Assembly: GCF_001707885.1 (NCBI RefSeq)
Contig: NZ_MASS01000021.1
Coordinates: 1 to 64,000 of the forward strand
Direction: 5' to 3'
Origin: Desulfosporosinus cupriresistens
GTDB taxonomy: Bacteria; Bacillota; Desulfitobacteriia; Desulfitobacteriales; Desulfitobacteriaceae
DNA: 64,000 nucleotides
The translations under genes were made by a program, and so were the position numbers. This document shows positions 1 to 8,422 of the stretch, in pieces (position 1 is the first letter of the stretch; each line of letters opens with the position of its first letter). The notes under the pieces were generated by a model. It had not been told where the DNA came from, did no database searches, and was given only the letters and a program-made list of their open reading frames with translations.

Positions 1-999
1 AATCCCCTTCTTCATAGCTTCTGCAGGAGATCGGAACTTAACTTTCCCACCATTTATGTACAATTCACCCTTTTGTAAGGGATCCGCTCCATAAATAGCC
101 CGTAAAATTTCAGTCCTCCCAGAGCCGACCAGACCATAAAGACCGAGAATTTCTCCTTTATATAATGAAAGATTGATTGAGGTTAACTTATTAGTATGAA
201 TGTCTTTCATGGTTACAAGTTCTTCTATGGTTGATATAGGAACCTTTGGTATCTTCTCTTTTGAAAGAGCATGTCCGATGATCAATTCCACCAATTGATC
301 CTGAGTAATCTCTTTTAACTGTTTCGTAGCAACATATTGGCCGTCTCGTAAGACAGTGACTTTGTCTCCCACTCTGAATAATTCTTCCAAACGATGCGAT
401 ATATAGATAATACTGATCCCTTTATTCTTCAACTCTTGAATTACCCGTACCAACGTTTCAAACTCTTCGCTCGATAGGGTTGCCGAGGGTTCATCCATAA
501 CGATCAGCTTCGCATTAGATGCTAAGGCCTTAGCTAGTTCCACAATCTGTCGATGCCCGATACTTAAGCAACTTATCGGTTCCATGACATCAATCTTAAT
601 GCCCAGGCTATCAATTAGAGCACGCGCCTTCTTCGTCAGTTCTGTCCAATCCAATAAGTAACGATATTTCCTCGGGTATTTTCCAATGAAGATATTTTCC
701 GCGACGGAAAGATTGGGTAAAAGTGATAATTCCTGATAAATCACGGCAATCCCTAAACGATTACTGCTAATAGGGTTCGTGATATTGGCTTGTTTTTGGT
801 CAAATATTATTTCGCCCTCGTCCATAGAATAAACGCCTGCTAGAACTTTCATTAAAGTCGACTTGCCCGCTCCATTAGCCCCTATCAGACAATGTACCTC
901 TCCGGCTTCCACACTCAAATTAACCTTCTTGAGTGCTTGTACTCCTGAAAAGCCTTTGGAAATACCGCGCATTTCCAAGATCAACTTGTTTTCACCCAT
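1..999 (-). CDS. Sugar ABC transporter ATP-binding protein (RbsA/MglA/XylG type), partial
   Basis: Cytoplasmic ATPase of a sugar importer; the visible 333 residues are the N-terminal two thirds of a roughly 500-residue double-domain protein that continues past position 1. The first domain has Walker A (GANGAGKST), the sugar-family signature LSIGHRQIVELAKAL and Walker B (LIVMDEPSA). The second domain begins near residue 260 and has the degenerate Walker A-like GLVGSGRTE typical of RbsA/MglA proteins. The ATG at 999 overlaps the stop of the upstream FGGY kinase by 8 bases (GATGGGTGA), so the two are translationally coupled. The permease and substrate-binding genes should lie beyond the left edge. 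The substrate is unknown, but the adjacent polyol dehydrogenase and carbohydrate kinase suggest a polyol or pentose. Confidence 0.93.
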   Translation of the reverse strand, partial: MGENKLILEMRGISKGFSGVQALKKVNLSVEAGEVHCLIGANGAGKSTLMKVLAGVYSMDEGEIIFDQKQANITNPISSNRLGIAVIYQELSLLPNLSVAENIFIGKYPRKYRYLLDWTELTKKARALIDSLGIKIDVMEPISCLSIGHRQIVELAKALASNAKLIVMDEPSATLSSEEFETLVRVIQELKNKGISIIYISHRLEELFRVGDKVTVLRDGQYVATKQLKEITQDQLVELIIGHALSKEKIPKVPISTIEELVTMKDIHTNKLTSINLSLYKGEILGLYGLVGSGRTEILRAIYGADPLQKGELYINGGKVKFRSPAEAMKKGI

Positions 1000-2545
1000 C
1001 GCTACCTCCCCTTTGCTGAAATCTATACATTTGGTGCATCTGGGGCGCTAATAATTTATAGGTCTTTTTATATTGTTTAAAATAAAATGAATAAAGTTCA
1101 TAGTTAGCAGGTTCAGGATAAATCTCTTCGCCATAACAAACCATCGCCTTTGAAGCTTCCAATAAATTCGAATACAGTCCTAATCCACTAGCGGAACAAA
1201 TGGCACATCCTAAAACTCCAGCCTCACTAAAGCTAGGTAGTCGAATCGGAAGACCTGTTACATCTGCAATGATTTGAAGCCATAGTCGATTCTTTAATGC
1301 TCCCCCACTCGCAATAAGCTGTTGAATCTTAAAGTTTGTTGCTGAAAAGCTTTCCAGAATATTTCGGGTCCCGTAGGCTACAGATTCGAGTAGGGAACGA
1401 TATATATGACCGCGAGTGTGGCTCAAGGTTAATCCCCAGAAGCTCCCTTTGACCAGGGGGTCACGGTAAGGAGTACGATTACCTTGCCAAGTATCCAGAA
1501 CGACGATGCCTTCTGAGCCGGGTGAGATTACGGCAGCTTCCTCAGCAAGTATTTGATAAGGTTCCTCTCCTGGATGGGTAAACTTGAGATCCGCAGCAAA
1601 ATGATCTTTAAACCATCTTGTTAAGGAACCACAGGAGACTTGACCTCCCTCTAGGAGCCACAACCCCTCCACTAAAGCGTTAGGATAAGGACCCCATAAT
1701 CCAGGGCAATAAAATGCATCGGGTAGCTGTACCAAGTGCACAAAGCTGGTACCCATGATAATTCCCATCTGGCCTGGTTCTACAGCTCCCATACCCAAAA
1801 GACCAATATGGGCATCAATCCCCCCCTGAAATACCATCACTCCCTCTGGGATACCCAGTTCTGACGCGGTTTCAGTCCGGATTTTCCCAACAGGCTGACC
1901 GACTGGAATAACTTCTATAGGTAATTTTTTTTCATAATCATCAAGACCTATTTCGGTCATAAAATCCGGCGACCAACCACCCTCAACATCAGCGTAATTC
2001 CACTTGCAAGTAGCTGTGCACCGCGATGACACCCAACGCCCAGTTAACCGATAATTAAGCCAGTCTTGTTCTTCAACAATCAAACTCGAACGATTGTATA
2101 GGTCCGAACAATTTTCTTTTAACCAGAGAACCTTGGGAATCATCCACTCCACAGAATCCGACCCACCAGAGTATTGTAGGCGTGAATGTCCTGATTGATT
2201 AATTCGTTCAGCCTCTTTAACTGCACGGTTATCCATCCAAAGAATTGCTTGAGTTAGTGGCTGACCAGTATTATCAACCGCTAGAACTGTAGAAGATGTG
2301 GAACAAATGGTTAGGCCCTTCAATTTGTTCACATCTTCCACACTCGTCAAACATATTGCCAGTGCGTGTTTAAAGGACTGCCACCAACTTTGAGGGTCTT
2401 GCTCGGCCCAGCCAGGCTGGGGGTAAGATGTCAGGTATTCAGCAAAAGCCATCTTCACTAAAACACCGAATTGATCAATAACTGCTACACGAACACCTTG
2501 TGTGCCAAAGTCAGCTGCAAGCAACAGAGTTTCACTGGCATTCAT
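992..2545 (-). CDS. FGGY-family carbohydrate kinase (xylulokinase-like)
   Basis: Predicted ATP-dependent sugar or polyol kinase, 517 residues, the usual FGGY length. The N-terminal ATPase-fold phosphate loop reads AADFGTQGVRVAVID. The central region GGIDAHIGLLGMG and the C-terminal SGGALKNRLWLQIIADVTG are FGGY hallmarks. The ATG at 2545 has a good ribosome binding site (GGAGGGG, 8 bases upstream). It lies 20 bases downstream of the dehydrogenase and overlaps the ABC ATPase start, so it sits mid-operon. In this pathway an imported polyol would be oxidised by the dehydrogenase and phosphorylated here, or the reverse. The substrate cannot be told from sequence; xylulose, ribulose and similar ketoses are candidates. 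Confidence 0.9.
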   Translation of the reverse strand: MNASETLLLAADFGTQGVRVAVIDQFGVLVKMAFAEYLTSYPQPGWAEQDPQSWWQSFKHALAICLTSVEDVNKLKGLTICSTSSTVLAVDNTGQPLTQAILWMDNRAVKEAERINQSGHSRLQYSGGSDSVEWMIPKVLWLKENCSDLYNRSSLIVEEQDWLNYRLTGRWVSSRCTATCKWNYADVEGGWSPDFMTEIGLDDYEKKLPIEVIPVGQPVGKIRTETASELGIPEGVMVFQGGIDAHIGLLGMGAVEPGQMGIIMGTSFVHLVQLPDAFYCPGLWGPYPNALVEGLWLLEGGQVSCGSLTRWFKDHFAADLKFTHPGEEPYQILAEEAAVISPGSEGIVVLDTWQGNRTPYRDPLVKGSFWGLTLSHTRGHIYRSLLESVAYGTRNILESFSATNFKIQQLIASGGALKNRLWLQIIADVTGLPIRLPSFSEAGVLGCAICSASGLGLYSNLLEASKAMVCYGEEIYPEPANYELYSFYFKQYKKTYKLLAPQMHQMYRFQQRGGSDG

Positions 2546-2565
2546 TAGGCATACCCCTCCTGTAT

Positions 2566-3612
2566 TTAGGGTAAAAATAGTACCTTATTAAAGAAGAAAT
2601 TCTTATCCATTAACTTCTTGAAAATCTCAGGTCCCTCATCCAGACTTAAACGATGACTGGTTATCACGTCTGTTTGAAGCTTCCCTTCAAACATTAGCTC
2701 TAGGCTATAAGTCCATTCACGTCCCGGAAACGGATTAGAGAAAGAATTCCATGAACCTTTAACAGCTAGCTCATGCCTAAGAATAGTATTGACGGCCTTT
2801 TCGCTAAGCTCTAATTTATCGTGAGATATACCTACAAACACGACTCTAGCTAACTTACCTGCAGAACAGACCGCCTGATTTTGAGCAATACGTGATCCTG
2901 CAGTTTCTATCACTAAATTAATACCTTTTCCCCCGGTGAGAGCACTGAGCTTTTCAATCGGGTCTTCTGTGAGACCATTAATGACCTCATCAGCGCCAAC
3001 ATTTTTCGCAACCGCTAATTTATCATCTTTAATATCGACCGCAATTACCCGACTAGCACCTAGGATTTTGGCAAATTGTATGGCAAAGAGTCCAATAGGA
3101 CCTGCCCCGAACACTGCAACTGTTTCTCCTGAACTTAAGCCAACATTCCAAATGGCATGAATGGCATTGGCCGCCGGGTCTGTCATAGCACCAGCTTCAA
3201 ATGAAACATTGTCCGGCATTAATAACAAATTGCCTACGGGCACATCAACATATTCTGCCATAGCCCCATCACGTCTGGAACCGAAGTAATCGTACGATTC
3301 ACATAGAGAATAATGCCCAGTAGCACACCACTGACATGATTTGCAAGGAATCAACGGAGCTACTACAACTCTATCACCAACGTTCCATGCCCCAGCCTCG
3401 TTAACCGCCACTATTTCGCCACTAAATTCATGCCCTACTGTAAGGTTTGGACGGTAAGCACCGAAGACATTCACTCTGCCTATATCCGAACCACAAATTC
3501 CAACTGCTTTGACTTTAACCAATACATTTCCCGCTTTTAGTTCTGGCACTTCAACATCTTCTACTCGAACATCTCCTGGGGCAAACAACTTAATCGCTTT
3601 GATAATCAACAT
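2566..3612 (-). CDS. Zinc-dependent medium-chain alcohol dehydrogenase, GatD/sorbitol dehydrogenase-like
   Basis: NAD(P)-dependent polyol or polyol-phosphate dehydrogenase, 348 residues. Catalytic-zinc motifs CGSDIGR and GHEFSGEI lie near residues 40 and 61-67. The structural zinc cysteine cluster CKSCQWCATGHYSLC follows at about 90-104. The Rossmann motif GAGPIGLFAIQ is near residue 170. FGSRRDGAMAEY and GSWNSFSNPFPGREW closely resemble E. coli GatD (galactitol-1-phosphate 5-dehydrogenase). The start is uncertain: AGGAG directly abuts the ATG at 3612. Family members usually begin at the residues here read as IKAIKLF, whose ATC codon sits 9 bases after AGGAG. Second gene of the operon, 18 bases after the regulator. 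Confidence 0.9.
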   Translation of the reverse strand: MLIIKAIKLFAPGDVRVEDVEVPELKAGNVLVKVKAVGICGSDIGRVNVFGAYRPNLTVGHEFSGEIVAVNEAGAWNVGDRVVVAPLIPCKSCQWCATGHYSLCESYDYFGSRRDGAMAEYVDVPVGNLLLMPDNVSFEAGAMTDPAANAIHAIWNVGLSSGETVAVFGAGPIGLFAIQFAKILGASRVIAVDIKDDKLAVAKNVGADEVINGLTEDPIEKLSALTGGKGINLVIETAGSRIAQNQAVCSAGKLARVVFVGISHDKLELSEKAVNTILRHELAVKGSWNSFSNPFPGREWTYSLELMFEGKLQTDVITSHRLSLDEGPEIFKKLMDKNFFFNKVLFLP

Positions 3613-3630
3613 CTCCTAACAAATTATTGT

Positions 3631-4584
3631 TCATTTTTTAATGTCTAATAGTTCAAGACACCTTTGAGCTGCAACTTCATCAATAAACAGAGTATTAATG
3701 TACCTGCCTCGTAGAGCTCCAATGATCGCTTCCGCTTTCTCTTCGCCATTGGCAACACCAATCGTATACTCCTTGGCACTTAGATCTTCTAAGGTAATTC
3801 CTACGGTTCGTTGGTTTAATTCCTCATCAGTAATTGTTCCATCGAGGCGAAAATAACGGGAACAAATGTCTCCAACTGAACCATTTCTTAATAATTCGTC
3901 GTATTCTTTATGCTTGAAATACCCAGCCTTAACAAGGATAGATTCTTCCGACACTCGCCCAATACCAAGAAGAGCGATTCGCGCTTCTCGACCTAAATCA
4001 AGAATTTGTTTAACATTAGAATCAGCAACGAGCGCTGTGGCCAAATATACACTATCAACAATCGCTGGAACGGGTAGCATATAGGGCACAGCATGAAAGG
4101 CTTGAACGAATCGTTCCATGATAGTTGTCGATTGAGTAGAAAGATAGTTCTTCGTAATCCCGCCATTCAGCTGGACAACTTTGATATTTTCAGCCGGGTA
4201 TTCTTCCAGATGATTAACCACAAAATGTAAGGTTGTTCCCCAAGATACCCCAATCACATCTCCGTCCTTGATGATCTCACCCAGAAAGTTACTGACAGCA
4301 CGACCTAAATCATTGCGAATCGCATCAGGGTGATCAACAGTAACAGGTACTACGTAAACTTGTTTCAGATCAAAGTACTCACGTAAAGTATCCGCTAATT
4401 CGTCAACCGATTGCAGGGTATAAACGACTTTGATTTCTACAATGCCCTCTTTATGGGCCTTATCAAGAAGGCGGCTTACTTTAGCTTTTGAGATACCTTC
4501 AATTTTGGCAATTTCATCTTGTTTATAACCAAACTCATAATACATACGAGCAATTTTAACCAACAATCTGACTATATGCTTCAC
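3631..4584 (-). CDS. SorC/DeoR-type sugar-binding transcriptional regulator
   Basis: 317-residue regulator of the downstream polyol operon. The N-terminal helix-turn-helix covers about residues 20-45 (YKQDEIAKIEGISKAKVSRLL). The rest is a SorC-family sugar-phosphate-binding domain, with VSWGTTLHFVV, VVQLNGGI and the ALLGIGRV region. The chosen start is a GTG at 4584; the ribosome binding site (AGAAGG) is very close to it, so an internal TTG about 6 codons later is possible. First gene of the operon. A 13-bp inverted repeat 90-123 bases upstream is the obvious autoregulatory operator. The inducer is probably a phosphorylated product of the kinase, by analogy with the family. Confidence 0.9.
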   Translation of the reverse strand: MKHIVRLLVKIARMYYEFGYKQDEIAKIEGISKAKVSRLLDKAHKEGIVEIKVVYTLQSVDELADTLREYFDLKQVYVVPVTVDHPDAIRNDLGRAVSNFLGEIIKDGDVIGVSWGTTLHFVVNHLEEYPAENIKVVQLNGGITKNYLSTQSTTIMERFVQAFHAVPYMLPVPAIVDSVYLATALVADSNVKQILDLGREARIALLGIGRVSEESILVKAGYFKHKEYDELLRNGSVGDICSRYFRLDGTITDEELNQRTVGITLEDLSAKEYTIGVANGEEKAEAIIGALRGRYINTLFIDEVAAQRCLELLDIKK

Positions 4585-4673
4585 CTTCTCTGTTATCTTG
4601 TGTTATGTAATTTTTCAGAATAATTTTTGTTGAGTCTATATTCTACAAGAATCCATATATTCCTGCCGAAACA

Positions 4674-4707
4674 TGGAATTAATTTCTTGAAACTGAAATT
4701 AATTCCA
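4674..4707. promoter_or_regulatory. 13-bp perfect inverted repeat, candidate SorC-family operator
   Basis: TGGAATTAATTTC and its exact complement GAAATTAATTCCA are separated by 8 bases, about 90-123 bases upstream of the SorC-type regulator. There is no T-run, so it does not look like a terminator. Palindromic operators upstream of self-regulated sugar operons are usual for this family; the assignment is inferred from position. Confidence 0.55.
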
Positions 4708-4738
4708 TCAAACTGCGGGAAACATCTTTGAAACAGAG

Positions 4739-4766
4739 AAAAGGCCCCTCGTTCGAGGGGCCTTTT
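4739..4766 (-). terminator. Intrinsic terminator downstream of the small membrane protein gene
   Basis: AAAAGGCCCCTCG / CGAGGGGCCTTTT form a 13-bp GC-rich stem with a tiny loop. On the minus strand it is followed by TTTTCTCTGTTT. It lies 158 bases downstream of the gene ending at 4924 and separates that region from the SorC operon promoter. Confidence 0.85.
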
Positions 4767-4923
4767 CATTATTCTATATTACTATCCGCTGAATTCACCT
4801 TATCTACTGAATGGACCGGTCCGTTTTCTTTCACTCATTTTTATGAAAAACATCCTAAACCCCACTTCTCCGTTGGGATTGCAGAACAATCACAAACATA
4901 TAAGTTGCTCATCCCTTAATTCC

Positions 4924-5187
4924 TTAACTCATTCTGAGCTCGTCGTCTAAACGCCGTTCAATCTCTTCATCCGTCAGGTCAAATTCACGAGCGTATTCTC
5001 TTGCTCGTTGTCTCTGCGTATAATAATACTGTTTGCGCTGCTCCCTTATAAGTAACGGATCCTGCTTCCCTCGGCCGACATTTCCCAGGCTACGATAAAT
5101 TACGTAACTGATCAGTGAAGTGAGCAAAAGCATGAAAATACTTTGCATAGGATCTCCAAAACCAAAACCTATGATCATTCTGTTCAC
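4924..5187 (-). CDS. Small single-span membrane protein, function unknown
   Basis: 87 residues. A glycine-rich N terminus is followed by one hydrophobic segment at about residues 13-32 (MQSIFMLLLTSLISYVIYRS). The tail is charged, arginine/glutamine-rich and probably helical (QRQRAREYAREFDLTDEEIERRLDDEL). It is the last gene before a strong terminator. I do not recognise a named family; similar short anchored proteins occur in Clostridia. No partner can be inferred beyond the DUF3006/MBL pair upstream on the same strand. Confidence 0.6.
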   Translation of the reverse strand: MNRMIIGFGFGDPMQSIFMLLLTSLISYVIYRSLGNVGRGKQDPLLIREQRKQYYYTQRQRAREYAREFDLTDEEIERRLDDELRMS

Positions 5188-5259
5188 CCCGAAAAATAAG
5201 TCTTATTCTCCCTTTCATTCTAACAAACGATGAGCCTACATCCCTCTTTTGAATTACTA

Positions 5260-5472
5260 CTAACGCCACAAGTCTCTCATCATCTTTTCGACTTCATCTT
5301 TAATCCGTTTTGTTTCCTCAACATCAATTTCGTACATTCCATTTACAAACTTTATAACATCGCCTTCTTTAGCTGTTACAGGAATATCGGTTTTAGAAAT
5401 ATCTTTCTTGGCTTGACCATTGATTTCAACAACCGCAAAATCACCCTCAAAGCGGTCAATAATAATTGCCAT
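5260..5472 (-). CDS. DUF3006 family small protein
   Basis: 70 residues starting MAIIIDRFEGDFAVVEI, which is the characteristic DUF3006 N terminus: a small beta-rich domain that often begins by describing an RFEG.A..E strand. The C terminus is a charged helix (VEETKRIKDEVEKMMRDLW). It starts 12 bases after the MBL-fold lipoprotein on the same strand with an AGGAGG site, so the two are co-transcribed. DUF3006 genes are repeatedly found beside ComEC/Rec2-like MBL proteins. The function is unknown. Confidence 0.85.
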   Translation of the reverse strand: MAIIIDRFEGDFAVVEINGQAKKDISKTDIPVTAKEGDVIKFVNGMYEIDVEETKRIKDEVEKMMRDLWR

Positions 5473-5484
5473 TTTAATCCTCCT

Positions 5485-6387
5485 TTAATTTGATGATATT
5501 GTCTTGCCTGTTTTCTCAAATTTGATGGTATCTCCATTGGTTGTAGCAACAACTGTTCCATCTTGGTCTGTCCGATACACTTGCGCCCCAGCACTCGCTA
5601 ATTTGTTTAATGTCTTTTGAGCAGGATGCCCATAATCGTTATTAACTCCGACAGATATCACTGCATATTTAGGCGCAACAGCTTTTAGAAAAGCATTTGT
5701 GGTTGAACTTGTGCTACCGTGGTGTCCAACCTTTAACACTGTTGCCGTTAAATCTTGCCCGCTATTCAACATTTCTGCTTCTGAAACATCTTCCGCATCT
5801 CCTGTTAATAGGAAGGAAACCTTACCAAAGGTGATCTTTAAAACAGTACTGTAATTATTAAGATCTTTATATTGATCACTATTGGGCGCTAAAAACACTC
5901 CTGTTAGGCCTGAAACATCAAGCTTAGTATTAGCTTTAGTTCTAATTTTCTTTGCACCACTTGTATTGACTGCAGTAATAAAATCCTTAAACGTTCTTGT
6001 TGTTGACGTGCCATTTGACATATACACTTGCTTAGGCGGAAAAATGTTTATGATGGTTTTCAGTCCACCAATATGATCTTCATGTGGATGAGTTGCTACT
6101 ACCGCAGAAAGTTCTTTGACTCCCTGGGATTTAAGATAACTTACTACCCCTGGACCGTCCTCAAGATTGCCCCCATCAATAAGAATTGCTTGACCGCTAG
6201 GTGTAATCACTAAGATGCTATCCGCCTGACCAACATTTAGAAAATGGACTTGCAACTGACCACTTTTCCCTGCTTGGCTAGTTGCAAGGCTAGGAGTCGC
6301 CTCCTCTTTCGTTATACTACAACCTGAAAGAACTAATAAAAGCATGATGAGCAGCGGTAAGATATACCGCCTCTTACGAAATACCAA
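5485..6387 (-). CDS. ComEC/Rec2-like metallo-beta-lactamase-fold lipoprotein
   Basis: 300-residue predicted extracellular hydrolase anchored as a lipoprotein: basic start, hydrophobic stretch, lipobox LSGC near residue 23. The mature part is an MBL fold with the metal motif THPHEDHIGG near residue 100, LLTGDAE (downstream Asp) and VGHHGS. It matches the soluble C-terminal domain of the competence protein ComEC but lacks the channel. Free-standing ComEC-like MBL lipoproteins are widespread in Clostridia and are suspected nucleases or phosphodiesterases. The substrate is unknown. Operon partner: the DUF3006 gene 12 bases downstream. Confidence 0.88.
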   Translation of the reverse strand: MVFRKRRYILPLLIMLLLVLSGCSITKEEATPSLATSQAGKSGQLQVHFLNVGQADSILVITPSGQAILIDGGNLEDGPGVVSYLKSQGVKELSAVVATHPHEDHIGGLKTIINIFPPKQVYMSNGTSTTRTFKDFITAVNTSGAKKIRTKANTKLDVSGLTGVFLAPNSDQYKDLNNYSTVLKITFGKVSFLLTGDAEDVSEAEMLNSGQDLTATVLKVGHHGSTSSTTNAFLKAVAPKYAVISVGVNNDYGHPAQKTLNKLASAGAQVYRTDQDGTVVATTNGDTIKFEKTGKTISSN

Positions 6388-6699
6388 TTAAATAACTCCC
6401 CTCAATTTTTGCAACAAGTGCCTGCACTCCATCCGGACTTCTTCTTTACATCTACTGAGTTTCATCCTCGTTTTTCTCAAAAACGACTAATAATATTGTA
6501 GTGTTTATTAATGCCAGTGTCCCCCATCCAACAGTGTATTGATTCACATCAAGGGTTTTGACCTCTCTTATTTTAAATCAAATATCTAAGTTTTGCATTA
6601 CTAAGAATTGACTTAACAACAATAAAATTAATAGGCCACTGCTCAGATCAATGAGAGTTTAACAAAGATAGCGCTGAAAATGAAGTTAATGACGAGCAA
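6388..6699. other. Intergenic region, nothing recognised
   Basis: 312 bases between the MBL lipoprotein start and the ABC-F stop, both on the minus strand. It must hold the lipoprotein promoter and the ABC-F terminator, but no convincing hairpin with a T-run or -35/-10 pair stands out. No open frame with a ribosome binding site was seen. Confidence 0.5.
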
Positions 6700-8178
6700 T
6701 CAGACATTCACAAACTTTGTCGCAATATTCTCGCTGAATGTCCTATCATGCTCCACGAACAAAATAGTTGGTTGGTATTTAAGCAATAGCTCTTCGATTT
6801 GTATACGGGAAATCACATCAATATAGTTAAGTGGTTCATCCCAAATATACAGATGCGCTTGTTGGCATAGACTTTTGACAATCAGCACTTTTTTCTTTTG
6901 ACCACCACTAAAAGTTGACATATCCTTTTCAAATTGAACTCTGGAAAAACCAAGCTTTCTTAAAATAGATTTAAGAAGGCTTTCATTAATCTCGTTGTTT
7001 ATAGCATAATCAGTTAAATCGCCCTGAAGATGCGATGTATCTTGGGAAACATAGGATATTTTAAGCTGACTTCCTTTCCTAAAAGTGCCTGTAAAGTTTA
7101 TATTCTCATCACAAATAAGTTTGATAACACTTGATTTTCCTGATCCATTTTTGCCCATAAGCGCAATTCGGTCACCTTGCTCAATAGTAAAGTCTATATC
7201 TTTGCAAATCATCCTTTCACCGTAAAAAATTGAAACATTGTCAAGTTCAGCAAGTCGATTTTTATGATAAGCAAGTTGAGAAATCTTCAGGCTGTCGGAG
7301 TCTTCAATATTTTTGAGAAGTTTAGACTTTTCATCGATAGCAGACTGCTTCCTGCTTTCGATTGACTTGGAACGTTTCATCATTTTAGCGGCTTTATGAC
7401 CAACATAACCTTTATCCAGCTTGGAACCAGAATTCCTTGTTCCATTTTTTGTTTTTTCCACTTCGTGCGACCAGCTGCTCGTTCGTTTGGCAGAATCCGA
7501 CAAGTGAGTAATGTCTTTTCTAAGCTTTTCGTTTTCTGCAAACTCAAAGCTTTCTTGCCTTTGTTTATTTTCCCACCAACTGGAGAATTTGCCTTTTTGG
7601 ATTTCGATATTGGTCTTATTGATTGAAAGAATATGGTCAACGCAGTTATCCAGAAATGCTCTATCGTGTGATACCAGAATATAACCGCTTTTGGTGTTCA
7701 GGTAATCACTGACAAGTTTTCTTGCAGTCATATCCAGGTGATTGGTTGGTTCATCAATCAATAGAAAACTATTTTCCTTCAGGAACAAAGTAGCAAGCAA
7801 CACTTTCGTTTGTTCGCCATGGGATAATGAATCAAACGGACGATATAAAATATCCTCAGAAACTTCTAGCAGTGAAAGTTCACGCAGCAACTTCCAATGA
7901 AGATAGTCGGGAAAAATATCGCTGATGACATCAAGGGTATTATTTTCCTTACTTACTACATTGAAAGGAAAATATTCAAAACGAACATTTGCAGAAATAA
8001 TACCGCTGTATTCATATTTACCAAGCAACAAATTGAGAAATGTTGTCTTACCTCTACCATTTCTGCCTGTAAACCCCAACTTCCAAACGGTATCTATTTG
8101 GAAACTCACGTTTTCAAATACATTATCATAACTACCATCATAGGCAAACGTAAGGTTTGCAACATTTATTAGCGACAT
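6700..8178 (-). CDS. ABC-F ribosomal protection protein, Lsa/CplR type
   Basis: 492 residues, two ABC domains and no membrane segments. Domain 1 has Walker A GRNGRGKT, signature LSHGEQTKV and Walker B LLIDEPTNHLD. A basic helical linker (about 190-310) is the antibiotic-resistance-domain position. Domain 2 has GKNGSGKSS, signature FSGGQKKKV and Walker B YIWDEPLNYID. N-terminal MSLINVANLTFAYDGSYDN and the whole layout match Lsa(A/E) and clostridial CplR proteins. These remove lincosamides, pleuromutilins and streptogramin A from the 50S subunit; the exact spectrum here is inferred. AGGAGG precedes the start by 8 bases. The leader (8196-8451) holds an attenuator, which supports antibiotic-inducible expression. 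Confidence 0.9.
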   Translation of the reverse strand: MSLINVANLTFAYDGSYDNVFENVSFQIDTVWKLGFTGRNGRGKTTFLNLLLGKYEYSGIISANVRFEYFPFNVVSKENNTLDVISDIFPDYLHWKLLRELSLLEVSEDILYRPFDSLSHGEQTKVLLATLFLKENSFLLIDEPTNHLDMTARKLVSDYLNTKSGYILVSHDRAFLDNCVDHILSINKTNIEIQKGKFSSWWENKQRQESFEFAENEKLRKDITHLSDSAKRTSSWSHEVEKTKNGTRNSGSKLDKGYVGHKAAKMMKRSKSIESRKQSAIDEKSKLLKNIEDSDSLKISQLAYHKNRLAELDNVSIFYGERMICKDIDFTIEQGDRIALMGKNGSGKSSVIKLICDENINFTGTFRKGSQLKISYVSQDTSHLQGDLTDYAINNEINESLLKSILRKLGFSRVQFEKDMSTFSGGQKKKVLIVKSLCQQAHLYIWDEPLNYIDVISRIQIEELLLKYQPTILFVEHDRTFSENIATKFVNV

Positions 8179-8195
8179 AATTTTGTCCTCCTGCG

Positions 8196-8238
8196 CAAAA
8201 AATAATGAGCTGCAAGAAAGTTAATTCTTGCAGCTCAT
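8196..8238 (-). terminator. Leader terminator (attenuator) of the ABC-F gene
   Basis: ATGAGCTGCAAGAA and its exact complement form a 14-bp stem with a 6-base loop. On the minus strand it is followed by TTATTTTTTG, immediately before the ABC-F ribosome binding site. The 3' arm (8211-8223) is perfectly complementary over 13 bases to an upstream leader segment (8305-8317), which gives a mutually exclusive antiterminator. Confidence 0.88.
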
Positions 8239-8284
8239 AAATACACAGTAAAGCCAGACCCATATGGGGTTTGGTAAAGATGTA

Positions 8285-8350
8285 TTATTTGAGTGAAAAG
8301 AGAGTAACTTTCTTGCATAAGCACAACAAAACGAGCTTTTCTGCCACCAT
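8285..8350 (-). CDS. Candidate second leader peptide of the ABC-F attenuator (21 codons)
   Basis: ATG at 8350 to TAA at 8285-8287 encodes a 21-residue peptide beginning MVAEKLVLLCLC and ending TLFSLK. It spans the antiterminator strand at 8305-8317. No clear ribosome binding site precedes it, so it may not be translated. Listed because its position over the regulatory segment is suggestive. Confidence 0.3.
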   Translation of the reverse strand: MVAEKLVLLCLCKKVTLFSLK

Positions 8351-8369
8351 TTCATTATGCATTATATAA

Positions 8370-8390
8370 TTAGCAAGAAAAATTACGCAT
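8370..8390 (-). CDS. Hexapeptide leader ORF (MRNFSC) of the ABC-F attenuator
   Basis: ATG at 8390 is preceded by GGAG with 8-base spacing, and the frame closes after six codons (TAA at 8370-8372). The last codons (TTTCTTGC, 8373-8380) can pair with GCAAGAAA at 8309-8316. A ribosome stalled on this ORF would free the latter segment to form the antiterminator. Tiny leader ORFs of this sort control several macrolide/lincosamide resistance genes; the stalling itself is inferred. Confidence 0.5.
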   Translation of the reverse strand: MRNFSC

Positions 8391-8422
8391 CTTTCCATCT
8401 CCAATCTCTAATTGTTATTTAC

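Noticed and set aside
4728..4919. 63-codon plus-strand frame
   Set aside because: Starts across a terminator stem and lacks a site.
8361..8366. TATAAT just before the 21-codon leader ORF as the promoter
   Set aside because: No matching -35 at 17 bases and it would make the transcript start at the ORF; TTGAGT-17-TAAAAT upstream is better.
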